From contig CAVDHB010000010.1 of assembly GCA_963608705.1 (NCBI GenBank), forward strand, positions 1-54,931: a stretch of 54,931 bases of DNA. The letters are read 5' to 3'. Source of the DNA: CAVDHB01 sp963608705. GTDB taxonomy: Bacteria > Bacteroidota > Bacteroidia > Bacteroidales > Bacteroidaceae. The notes beneath the pieces are model-generated. The model was not told where the DNA came from and did no database searches. It worked only from the letters and a program-made list of their open reading frames with translations. This document shows, one piece after another, positions 32,830 through 41,069 of this stretch. The position numbers and the translations under genes were made by a program. Position 1 is the first letter of the stretch, and each line of letters starts with the position of its first letter.

Positions 32830-34605
32830 ATGAAATTATATAGCATTTTTCTCATAGGGTTGGCAGTTTTGTCCCTTACCACATCCTGCGATGATTTCTT
32901 AGACCGTGCTCCCTTGACGGATATCACGGAGAAGAAGTTTTTCAATACCTCTTCTGACTTGGAGACTTACACAAATGGTTTCTACGATTGGATAGGAGCC
33001 TCTACCGATGATATTGGCACTGACAACATCTCGATTTATACGGGTGGAAGCACGACGGACCAGATGATGACAGGAGCCATCTCTTCTACGAATATTGGTG
33101 GTTGGAGTGACTGGGGAAATCTTCGCTCCATTAATTTCTTCTTGGATAATGCGGGAAGGGCTTCGGGCAATGCCGAGGACAACGCACACTATGTGGGTAT
33201 CGCTAAATTCTTCCGGGCGCAATTTTATGCCGGCAAAGTAAAACATTATTCCAATGTACCTTGGTATTCCACGGCCTTGGCCGTAGATGATTCCTTGCTA
33301 TACAAGACACAGGATTCGCGCAAGATGGTGATGGACTCGGTGTTGAACGATTTGCAATATGCGGTAGACCACATCAAGACAGCTATTGGCAAACGTACGA
33401 GAATCAGCCGTTGGGCCGCACTTGCGTTGATGGGACGTATCTGCCTGTATGAGGGGACCTTCCGTAAATATCACAGTGAAGTGGGACTGGAGAAGGACTA
33501 TACTCGATTTTTGGAAAAAGCGGTCTGGGCCAGTGAAGAGATTATGAAGAGCAACCAGTTCGCTCTTTATGGGCACTCCGCAAAGGATTATGGCGATATG
33601 TTCTGCGCTGAGAACTTGGATAATAACCCGGAAATTATTTTACAACAGGCTTGCGACAAGGATTTGGGCGTGGGTAACAACACGCACTCCGTCATGGGAT
33701 GGCAATGGTCATTGAGCCGTAGCCTGATGGAAAGTTATTTGACCAAGGATGGTAAGCCTTTCACATCTGTGCCGGGTTATGACAAGGAGTCTTTTGTTGA
33801 GGCTTTCCAGAACCGTGATCCACGTATGAGGGAGACGATTGTGTATCCGGGATTCAAACAAAGTCCTACGGACAGTACCGCTTATCGTCCTAAAATCTCT
33901 TTTGGAGGTTATGACCAGTTGAAGTTCTATCCTAAAGATCCCGAACTTCGTCAGGGATGGGGATTGGATTTCACTTCTCTTCCGATTTTCCGTTATGCGG
34001 AGGTGTTACTCATCTATGCGGAAGCTAAGGCAGAGTTGGGAACATTGACACAGAGTGACCTTGATAAGTCGGTGAATCTAATTCGTAAACGAGTCGGAAT
34101 GCCTGCCCTGAACATGGCAGTGGCGAATGCCCATCCTGATCCGGCTTTGAAGAAGCAATACCCGAATGTACAGGGTAGCAACACTGGAGTTATTCTGGAA
34201 ATCCGACGTGAACGCAGGGTGGAAATGGCTTGTGAAGGATTGCGTTGGGATGACATTCAGCGTTGGGCTGTGGGTGATTTGTTTGCTGTAGATAATCAAG
34301 GTCTCTACATCAGCCATTTAGGTGCCATTGATATGACGGGTGACGGAAAGGCGGACATTGCGCTTCTTGCTTCTCCTGCTGATGACAAGACTATTGCGGA
34401 TCAGAGTCTCACACGCTATTATTTGAAGAAAGCGGATGGAGCAGATGATGGGTTCTACCTTACGGAAGGCACAAAGGGACACATCGCTTTCACGGCTTTT
34501 CAAAAGAATCCTCGCTCCTTTAAATCTCCTCAGTATTATTATTGGCCAATACCAGAGAAACAGATATCTTTGAATGGTAATTTAAAACAACAATTTGGAT
34601 GGTAA
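32830..34605 (+). CDS. SusD/RagB-family surface lipoprotein (2)
   Basis: A 591-aa lipoprotein, lipobox LTTSC (Cys20), with the SusD opening DDFLDRAPLTDITEKKFF and the closing motifs FRYAEVLLIYAEAKAELG and RRERRVEMACEGLRWDDIQRW (given in part). It is about 90 residues longer than the SusD at 19697. It forms the SusC lid and should define which ligand the second locus captures. The stop overlaps the likely start of the next gene. Confidence 0.94.
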   Translation: MKLYSIFLIGLAVLSLTTSCDDFLDRAPLTDITEKKFFNTSSDLETYTNGFYDWIGASTDDIGTDNISIYTGGSTTDQMMTGAISSTNIGGWSDWGNLRSINFFLDNAGRASGNAEDNAHYVGIAKFFRAQFYAGKVKHYSNVPWYSTALAVDDSLLYKTQDSRKMVMDSVLNDLQYAVDHIKTAIGKRTRISRWAALALMGRICLYEGTFRKYHSEVGLEKDYTRFLEKAVWASEEIMKSNQFALYGHSAKDYGDMFCAENLDNNPEIILQQACDKDLGVGNNTHSVMGWQWSLSRSLMESYLTKDGKPFTSVPGYDKESFVEAFQNRDPRMRETIVYPGFKQSPTDSTAYRPKISFGGYDQLKFYPKDPELRQGWGLDFTSLPIFRYAEVLLIYAEAKAELGTLTQSDLDKSVNLIRKRVGMPALNMAVANAHPDPALKKQYPNVQGSNTGVILEIRRERRVEMACEGLRWDDIQRWAVGDLFAVDNQGLYISHLGAIDMTGDGKADIALLASPADDKTIADQSLTRYYLKKADGADDGFYLTEGTKGHIAFTAFQKNPRSFKSPQYYYWPIPEKQISLNGNLKQQFGW

Positions 34606-37067
34606 TCATGTGGAAGAATATTTCCTTAATGATGTTGCTGTGCTCTTCCATAGAGGCACAGGCTGCATATCACGGTATAGTCTATGTAGACAGTAACAGG
34701 AATGGACTTTGTGATCCCACTGAGAAAAGATTAGAGGGTGTGGCTGTCTCTGACGGACTGAATGTGGTTAAAACGAAATCCGATGGTTCTTTTTCTTTAA
34801 AGGGATATGAAGGCACTCGGTTCATCTTCATCTCCACGCCAGCTGGATATAAAAGTGATAATAAACACTACATACCTATAATGGGGGGAACGAAAGACTA
34901 TGATTTCGGCTTGCAGGTATGGCCCAGAGGGGCGACTAAAGACGGACAGCATCGTTTCATCCATATTTCGGATACGGAGATAAGTAGTGTGGAAGGGCAA
35001 GCACGGTGGGTGAAGAATCTCAAGGATGCAGCTGAAAACGAAGAGGTCGCCTTTATCATGCACACGGGAGACCTCTGCTATGAGAAGGGATTGAAAAGCC
35101 ATATTAAATTGATGAACACGGCTCGCATGAACTGCCCGGTGTTTTATGCTAATGGGAACCATGACCTGGTAAAAGGTAAATATGGCGAGGAACTGTTTGA
35201 GAGTCTGTATGGACCGACCTATTATTCATTTAATATGGGGAAAATACATTATATTGTGACCCCAATGGCTGGAGGTGACTATCGTCCCAGTTATACCGTT
35301 GATCAGGTGGCTCGATGGATGAAAAACGATTTGGCACAAATAAAGAAAGGTACGCCGATAGTCGTATTTAACCACGATTTGCTCACTACGGGAAATTCAT
35401 GGGTATATGGGAAGGCAGATACAATGCGCTTGGATGACTATAACTTGAAGGCATGGCTTTATGGCCATTGGCATAACCACTATGTGCATCGGCAAGGAAA
35501 AGTGCTGGCCATCTGTACTGCACCTGTAAATATGGGAGGAATAGACCACTCCACGGCAGCTTATCGTTTGATGCGGGTTTCCTCAAAAGGAAATCTGTAC
35601 TCGGAGCTTCGTTATGCGTCAATGGACGCTTTTGTGCGTATTGCGTCTGTAGCGGGAGGGAGAACTCCTATGCAGAAGAATGGAGAAATCTTGCTCTCAG
35701 TAAATGCATATAATTCTGGTGCGGAAGTAAGAAAGATGACGGCTGTATGCCTTACAGGCCACGGAAAGCAGATTGGAAAATTAAATCTGCATAAAACAAC
35801 CGATTGGAATTGGGCTGTTTCTTTCCGCATACCTCGTGCTTATCAGAATCAGTCTTTAAAATGGAAAGTCACAGCATTCTTTTCAGATGGAACTCGGAAG
35901 GAAGATACGAGCGCTTTTAAAGGTTCTCTTCCTTCCACCCTTGTATATACGAACGATTGGGTGAATATGGCGGGTAATGCACAACACACTGCTTGGGCGG
36001 CTGATTCATTGAAAACTCCGCTTCGTCTGGCATGGGTGGCTAATGTCGGAAGCAATTTGTTCATGACCTCTCCCCTAATCTATAAGGGGAATGTCTATGT
36101 GGCATCTGTAGATGAGAATGGTACAGACCGCTGTGCGGTTTTTGCATTGGACGGAGAGAGTGGAAAGATGCTGTGGAAATGTCCCACTGAATACTCCGTA
36201 CGCAATACCATCACTATCGCAGGGGGTAAAGTATTTGCGCAAGATATAGCGGGAAAGCTTTATCAGATAGATGCGGTAACGGGCAAGTTGGTCAAGAAAG
36301 AGAACTTGCCTATTCCGGGATTGCCTGTATTGGATGAGGGTCTTGTGTCCGAGGGTGACACAGTGTATGCCGGAAGCGGACAAGGACTATGTGCCATTGA
36401 TGCCCGGACGGGGAATCGTTTATGGATAAATAAAGGATGGGGACGTGGAGAAGGAACCACTGCTACTTGGAGCGTGGGGGCAAATAATCTGATTGCGAAT
36501 GCGGAATGGCGTTATGTGTATGCGAACGATAAACGGACGGGTGTGCTGCAATGGAAACAAGAGTCGGAAGGTTTACGTTTCCACTCTTCATCGCCTTCGG
36601 TACATGGAAGTTTGCTTTATACGCTATCGGATCATTCCTTCTTTATCCTCGATGAAAAAACAGGGCGCATTGTTGTTCGTAAACCGTTGGAAAGCAATGT
36701 GAATGTGACTTCCACCCCTTTGTTGACGGAACAAGAAATCATATTGGGTACGGCTGATGGTATTATGGCATTGGACAACCATACCTTGGATGTGAAGTGG
36801 GTATTTCGGACTAAGCCGGCTTTAGTGCAGACCGTACCTTATACTCACTATCCAGTGCGATCAGTGGAGACCACTCCGATTCTGTGTGGAGATAAAGTGT
36901 TTATGGGTGCTTCTGATGGAGGATTTTATGCCTTAGAGGTGCATACGGGCAAGGTCGTATGGCAACATCAGACTGGTGCTCCAGTGTTTTCAACGGCAGC
37001 GGTAAGTGGCCACATGGTAGTCTACACAGACTTTGGTGGTAATATTTACGCTTTCAGTGGAGAGTAA
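34599..37067 (+). CDS. Metallophosphoesterase fused to a PQQ-type beta-propeller
   Basis: An 822-aa secreted protein (signal peptide to about residue 23; ATG at 34608 is an equally possible start). Domains in order: an Ig-like N-terminal domain (about 24-110, DSNRNGLCDPTEKRLEGVAV), a calcineurin-like phosphoesterase (about 118-300), a MetallophosC-like region, and an eight-bladed type PQQ-repeat propeller (about 455-822, with repeated GKLYQIDAVTGKLV-like strands). Metal-site motifs are SDTE (125-127; the usual D-x-H histidine is replaced by Glu127), GDLC (157-160), GNHD (186-189), NHD (258-260) and GHWH (289-292). The fusion may bind a polymer with the propeller and cut its phosphoester. It overlaps susD and closes the operon. 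Confidence 0.88.
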   Translation: MVIMWKNISLMMLLCSSIEAQAAYHGIVYVDSNRNGLCDPTEKRLEGVAVSDGLNVVKTKSDGSFSLKGYEGTRFIFISTPAGYKSDNKHYIPIMGGTKDYDFGLQVWPRGATKDGQHRFIHISDTEISSVEGQARWVKNLKDAAENEEVAFIMHTGDLCYEKGLKSHIKLMNTARMNCPVFYANGNHDLVKGKYGEELFESLYGPTYYSFNMGKIHYIVTPMAGGDYRPSYTVDQVARWMKNDLAQIKKGTPIVVFNHDLLTTGNSWVYGKADTMRLDDYNLKAWLYGHWHNHYVHRQGKVLAICTAPVNMGGIDHSTAAYRLMRVSSKGNLYSELRYASMDAFVRIASVAGGRTPMQKNGEILLSVNAYNSGAEVRKMTAVCLTGHGKQIGKLNLHKTTDWNWAVSFRIPRAYQNQSLKWKVTAFFSDGTRKEDTSAFKGSLPSTLVYTNDWVNMAGNAQHTAWAADSLKTPLRLAWVANVGSNLFMTSPLIYKGNVYVASVDENGTDRCAVFALDGESGKMLWKCPTEYSVRNTITIAGGKVFAQDIAGKLYQIDAVTGKLVKKENLPIPGLPVLDEGLVSEGDTVYAGSGQGLCAIDARTGNRLWINKGWGRGEGTTATWSVGANNLIANAEWRYVYANDKRTGVLQWKQESEGLRFHSSSPSVHGSLLYTLSDHSFFILDEKTGRIVVRKPLESNVNVTSTPLLTEQEIILGTADGIMALDNHTLDVKWVFRTKPALVQTVPYTHYPVRSVETTPILCGDKVFMGASDGGFYALEVHTGKVVWQHQTGAPVFSTAAVSGHMVVYTDFGGNIYAFSGE

Positions 37068-37125
37068 ATGGAGGTGGTTTGAACTTTTTGATAGGAAGTA
37101 GTGCTTTATCTTAATTATAATTATT

Positions 37126-37337
37126 CGCCATCGTACCACCAAAACGGAGACGCAATTCATCGCGTCTCCGTTTTTCCTGTTGTTTTATATGATGATTATC
37201 CGTAATCGTACCACTGTCTTATCTTATACCATATTGAATAACTGTATAGACGCATTCATTATTCGTAGTGGCAGACCTCCGTGTAACAAAACTCATCGCA
37301 TGACGAGGGATTTGTGGTACGATTACGGAGAATCATT
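37126..37337. repeat. Dispersed hairpin repeat, copy 6, with three module B fragments
   Basis: AAAACGGAGACGC (37141-37153) pairs perfectly with GCGTCTCCGTTTT (37162-37174), followed by TTCCTG; this 13-pair hairpin with a T tract also works as terminator for the susC-MPE operon. Module B pieces lie at 37129 (ATCGTACCACC), 37191 (GATGATTATCCGTAATCGTA) and, inverted, 37315 (GTGGTACGATTACGGAGAAT). A fragment GTAGTGGCAGACC at 37265 matches 21762. The array fills the 300-base gap before the next gene. Confidence 0.75.
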
Positions 37338-37366
37338 TAAGTATTTCTCATGTACACCGTACTCTA

Positions 37367-38962
37367 TCATACTCTCACCGCCCGGAAGTCATCCACCGTC
37401 CCTGTCTCAGACGAGAAGCTTACGCCTATCTTATAGACTGGTCTTGCGTCGTTGGCGTATGGCACGGCATATCCTTTGTCCTCTATCTGCTTCAGTGCCT
37501 CTTCGGCGGTTCCATCGAGTTTGAACTCGAAGATGTACACGTGATCCTTAGTCTCGATGATGCAGTCCACACGTCCATGGCTCTGCTGCTTCTCGGTGTA
37601 GACGGTGTAAACGCTCATCAGCCTTAATATCAAATAGAACGTATAGTGGAAGTATCGTTCCTTCTCCCGCTCATTCTCCTTGCGGCGCATCGAGTAGGGA
37701 ATGCTTGCGAGGAATGATGTGAGCAGCTCACGGAAGGTGTTGAGTTCTCCCTTGCGCAGGGCTATCACAGCGGAGCGCACCCAGCTGTCGGTGTTCTCTC
37801 TGGTTTCTAAATAGCTGTTTGCGGCCAACGTTACAAAGCCCCGCTTGACTTCGTTGTTGGGGAAGTCGAGCAGGAATGTGTCCATTTCCTGGTCGTAGTC
37901 CTTTATGGTAAGGTATCCGCTTTGGTATATCATCGGCAACGGTCTCTCCACGTCTGCCTTGTAGTCGTCAAACTCCTCAGGAGAATAGTAAACGCCCGTT
38001 AGTTCGTTAAGGTTCTCCTTGAAGTGGTTTAGCAGATGTACGAGATAAGTGGGCGTGCCGGTCTTGAACCAATAGTCACGCATGTTTTGCTCATCAAAGG
38101 CGTTGAGAACACTGAATGGGTTATACACACCTGTGAGGTTGTCAGAGAAATGGTAGCCGTCATACTGTCTGGCAAGCCGTTCTTTCATTTCTTTTTCGGT
38201 GCATTTGTACCTCTCTGCCATTGAGCGTATCGGTTCGGTGAAATACTCGTTCATTTCCTTTTGCGTTATACCGCAAAGGGTTTCATATCTTCGGTCCATA
38301 CTTATGTCCTTCGGCTGGTTAAACCCGCTGAACACACTGACCTGTGAGAACTTCGTAACGCCCGTGAGGAATACGAATTGCAGGTCACGGTCAGCTGCCT
38401 TGAACGTAGAGTAGAAGCCTTTTAGGATGTTTCGGTTGCGCTCTTCAAGCGTCATGCGGTTGCCCTGGAACACTATCTCAATGTTACGGTCGAGCACATC
38501 GAGAATTGGCTTGTCATATTCATCGATGAGAACAACGGCACGCCGTCCAGTCTGTCGGTGAGCCTCGGCGAGGACGTTACAAAAGCGTGTACCCCAGTCA
38601 TCACCAGTATCCACTTTCATAGAATACTCCTGCTCCCATTTCGTTATGTAGCTTCGAACACGCCTTTCCAACACACCGTCCTCTGTGAAATCAGCGCCAT
38701 TGAAGTCGACATGAAACACCGGATAGGTCAGCCATTCTTTCTCCAAAGCGTCTATCTTCAGCCCCTTGAACAGCTCCTTGCGTCCAAGGAAATAGTTCTC
38801 CAAGGTGGATATGAGCAGGCTCTTCCCGAACCGCCGGGGACGGCTGAGGAAGTAGATTTTACCTTCATGTGCAAGAGAATACACCATGTCGGTCTTGTCG
38901 ACATAGACATAATCGTCTTCTCTTATTTGTTCAAATGTCTGTATTCCTATCGGGTATTTCAT
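37367..38962 (-). CDS. AAA-ATPase/PD-(D/E)XK nuclease protein (copy 1)
   Basis: A 531-aa protein of the AAA-ATPase_like/PDDEXK_9 family, abundant in Bacteroidetes and of unknown role. Walker A is RPRRFGKSLL (41-50) and Walker B is AVVLIDEYDKP (142-152). The C-terminal nuclease-like domain has GRVDCIIETKDHVYIFEFKLD (given here as GRVDCII and FEFKLD), matching the D-ExK catalytic pattern. It is nearly identical to the gene at 39254 except for residues 218-296. It has its own promoter (39019-38988). Possible roles are defence, mobile-element control or toxin-like function; none is proven. Confidence 0.85.
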   Translation of the reverse strand: MKYPIGIQTFEQIREDDYVYVDKTDMVYSLAHEGKIYFLSRPRRFGKSLLISTLENYFLGRKELFKGLKIDALEKEWLTYPVFHVDFNGADFTEDGVLERRVRSYITKWEQEYSMKVDTGDDWGTRFCNVLAEAHRQTGRRAVVLIDEYDKPILDVLDRNIEIVFQGNRMTLEERNRNILKGFYSTFKAADRDLQFVFLTGVTKFSQVSVFSGFNQPKDISMDRRYETLCGITQKEMNEYFTEPIRSMAERYKCTEKEMKERLARQYDGYHFSDNLTGVYNPFSVLNAFDEQNMRDYWFKTGTPTYLVHLLNHFKENLNELTGVYYSPEEFDDYKADVERPLPMIYQSGYLTIKDYDQEMDTFLLDFPNNEVKRGFVTLAANSYLETRENTDSWVRSAVIALRKGELNTFRELLTSFLASIPYSMRRKENEREKERYFHYTFYLILRLMSVYTVYTEKQQSHGRVDCIIETKDHVYIFEFKLDGTAEEALKQIEDKGYAVPYANDARPVYKIGVSFSSETGTVDDFRAVRV

Positions 38963-38987
38963 AACGCTACATGTTTGATAACGACCG

Positions 38988-39019
38988 TAAAGTTACTGCA
39001 AAAAGATGGAATATGAAAA
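38988..39019 (-). promoter_or_regulatory. Promoter of ATPase/nuclease copy 1
   Basis: TTTT (39019-39016), 20 bases, TAACTTTA (38995-38988) on the minus strand; duplicated with the gene. Confidence 0.55.
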
Positions 39020-39108
39020 TAAGGCACGAAGATTGTTTGCCGAAGTTGTTTAAACTTTTCTCCGATTTTGTTAGGTAGATGCTTTATGTGGATAAATGAC
39101 GCAAAAAC

Positions 39109-39142
39109 GCAAAAGGCTTCGATGGCCAATGAAGCCTTTTGC
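39109..39142 (-). terminator. Hairpin between the two ATPase/nuclease copies
   Basis: A perfect 12-pair stem GCAAAAGGCTTC (39109-39120) with GAAGCCTTTTGC (39131-39142) and a ten-base loop. It lies just after the end of copy 2 in the direction of transcription. The T tract is part of the stem, so termination strength is uncertain. Confidence 0.6.
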
Positions 39143-39253
39143 GATGGCTGATGAAGAAGGCTTCGATAAGGTGTGAAGCTAATTGCGTTAATAAGCTAAT
39201 TATCTGACAGCTTCCATCCTCTCGCATATCGTGGAAATAAAATGCTGATTACT

Positions 39254-40849
39254 TTATACTCTTACCGCCCGGAAGTCGTCCACCGTCCCTGTCTCAGACG
39301 AGAAGCTTACGCCTATCTTATAGACTGGTCTTGCGTCGTTGGCGTATGGCACGGCATATCCTTTGTCCTCTATCTGCTTCAGTGCCTCTTCGGCGGTTCC
39401 ATCGAGTTTGAACTCGAAGATGTACACGTGATCCTTAGTCTCGATGATGCAGTCCACACGTCCATGGCTCTGCTGCTTCTCGGTGTAGACGGTGTAAACG
39501 CTCATCAGCCTTAATATCAAATAGAACGTATAGTGGAAGTATCGTTCCTTCTCCCGCTCATTCTCCTTGCGGCGCATCGAGTAGGGAATGCTTGCGAGGA
39601 ATGATGTGAGCAGCTCACGGAAGGTGTTGAGTTCTCCCTTGCGCAGGGCTATCACAGCGGAGCGCACCCAGCTGTCGGTGTTCTCTCTGGTTTCTAAATA
39701 GCTGTTTGCGGCCAACGTTACAAAGCCCCGCTTGACTTCGTTGTTGGGGAAGTCGAGCAGGAATGTGTCCATTTCCTGGTCGTAGTCCTTTATGGTAAGG
39801 TATCCGCTTTGGTATATCATCGGCAACGGTCTCTCCACGTCTGCCTTGTAGTCGTCAAACTCCTCAGGAGAATAGTAAACGCCCGTTAGTTCGTTAAGGT
39901 TCTCCTTGAAGTGGTTTAGCAGATGTACGAGATAAGTGGGCGTGCCGGTCTTGAACCAATAGTCCTGTATTTGCTCTTTCTGAAAAACGTTAAGCAGGCT
40001 GAACGGGTTATACACTCCGGTGAGATTGCTTGAGAAATGATAGCCGTCATATTGTGCCTTGAGCCTGACGTACATATCCGCTTCCGAGCATTTATACCAA
40101 TCGGCCAGTTTCTTGACAGGGATAGGGAAATAGCTTTCCAGCTCATCTTGCGTTATTCCGCAAAGCGTCTCATACTGTCGTGACATACTGATGTCATTAG
40201 GTTGGTTGAAGCCGCTGAACACGCTGACCTGTGAGAACTTCGTAACGCCCGTGAGGAACACGAATTGCAGGTCACGGTCGGCAGCTTTGAACGTAGAATA
40301 GAAGCCTTTTAGGATGTTTCGGTTGCGCTCCTCAAGCGTCATGCGGTTGCCCTGGAACACAATCTCAATGTTACGGTCGAGCACATCGAGAATTGGCTTG
40401 TCATATTCATCGATGAGAACAACGGCACGCCGTCCAGTCTGTCGGTGAGCCTCGGCGAGGACGTTACAAAAGCGTGTACCCCAGTCATCACCAGTATCCA
40501 CTTTCATAGAATACTCCTGCTCCCATTTCGTTATGTAGCTTCGAACACGCCTTTCCAACACACCGTCCTCTGTGAAATCAGCGCCATTGAAGTCGACATG
40601 AAACACCGGATAGGTCAGCCATTCTTTCTCCAAAGCGTCTATCTTCAGCCCCTTGAACAGCTCCTTGCGTCCAAGGAAATAGTTCTCCAAGGTGGATATG
40701 AGCAGGCTCTTCCCGAACCGCCGGGGACGGCTGAGGAAGTAGATTTTACCTTCATGTGCAAGAGAATACACCATGTCGGTCTTGTCGACATAGACATAAT
40801 CGTCTTCTCTTATTTGTTCAAATGTCTGTATTCCTATCGGGTATTTCAT
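39254..40849 (-). CDS. AAA-ATPase/PD-(D/E)XK nuclease protein (copy 2)
   Basis: A 531-aa tandem copy of the gene at 37367, offset by exactly 1887 bases. The Walker A, Walker B and nuclease motifs are identical. Residues 218-296 differ: copy 2 has NDISMSRQYETLCG, ESYFPIPVKKLADWYKC and LLNVFQKEQIQDYW where copy 1 has KDISMDRRYETLCG, NEYFTEPIRSMAERYKC and VLNAFDEQNMRDYW. Both are full length and open, and both keep the promoter. Which is older cannot be told. The block is likely where target or partner recognition differs, which is inference. Confidence 0.85.
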   Translation of the reverse strand: MKYPIGIQTFEQIREDDYVYVDKTDMVYSLAHEGKIYFLSRPRRFGKSLLISTLENYFLGRKELFKGLKIDALEKEWLTYPVFHVDFNGADFTEDGVLERRVRSYITKWEQEYSMKVDTGDDWGTRFCNVLAEAHRQTGRRAVVLIDEYDKPILDVLDRNIEIVFQGNRMTLEERNRNILKGFYSTFKAADRDLQFVFLTGVTKFSQVSVFSGFNQPNDISMSRQYETLCGITQDELESYFPIPVKKLADWYKCSEADMYVRLKAQYDGYHFSSNLTGVYNPFSLLNVFQKEQIQDYWFKTGTPTYLVHLLNHFKENLNELTGVYYSPEEFDDYKADVERPLPMIYQSGYLTIKDYDQEMDTFLLDFPNNEVKRGFVTLAANSYLETRENTDSWVRSAVIALRKGELNTFRELLTSFLASIPYSMRRKENEREKERYFHYTFYLILRLMSVYTVYTEKQQSHGRVDCIIETKDHVYIFEFKLDGTAEEALKQIEDKGYAVPYANDARPVYKIGVSFSSETGTVDDFRAVRV

Positions 40850-40874
40850 AACGCTACATGTTTGATAACGACCG

Positions 40875-40906
40875 TAAAGTTACTGCAAAAAGATGGAATA
40901 TGAAAA
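40875..40906 (-). promoter_or_regulatory. Promoter of ATPase/nuclease copy 2
   Basis: TTTT (40906-40903), 20 bases, TAACTTTA (40882-40875) on the minus strand, identical to copy 1. Confidence 0.55.
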
Positions 40907-41069
40907 TAAGACACGAAGATTGTTTGTCTGACAGCTACTTATGACTATGCTTGAATTAACATCGCACGAAAGATGTTATTTGCTTATTAGCCTCACCGTT
41001 TTCATATATCTGCCTTTCCAATAATGTAAATCTGTACCATGTCATTATAGCCATATCTGTTAACGGACT

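Larger units (their letters stand above)
37369..40926. repeat. Tandem duplication of about 1.67 kb (37369-39039 and 39256-40926)
   Basis: The two segments match from ATACTCT at the left edges to GATTGTTTG at the right, including promoter and gene. Identity is nearly complete outside one stretch (about 38076-38330 in copy 1, 39963-40217 in copy 2), with a shoulder of scattered silent differences up to about 38500. This pattern indicates recent duplication or gene conversion around a divergent block. Confidence 0.85.

Noticed and set aside
37369..40926. Tandem ATPase/nuclease copies as an assembly error
   Set aside because: The copies differ consistently in a block of about 250 bases and have different flanks, so a simple duplicated contig end is unlikely; long reads would still be worthwhile.
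40957..40978. TAACATC-N8-GATGTTA hairpin as terminator of the DUF4172-Fic gene
   Set aside because: The stem is short and no T tract follows on the minus strand.
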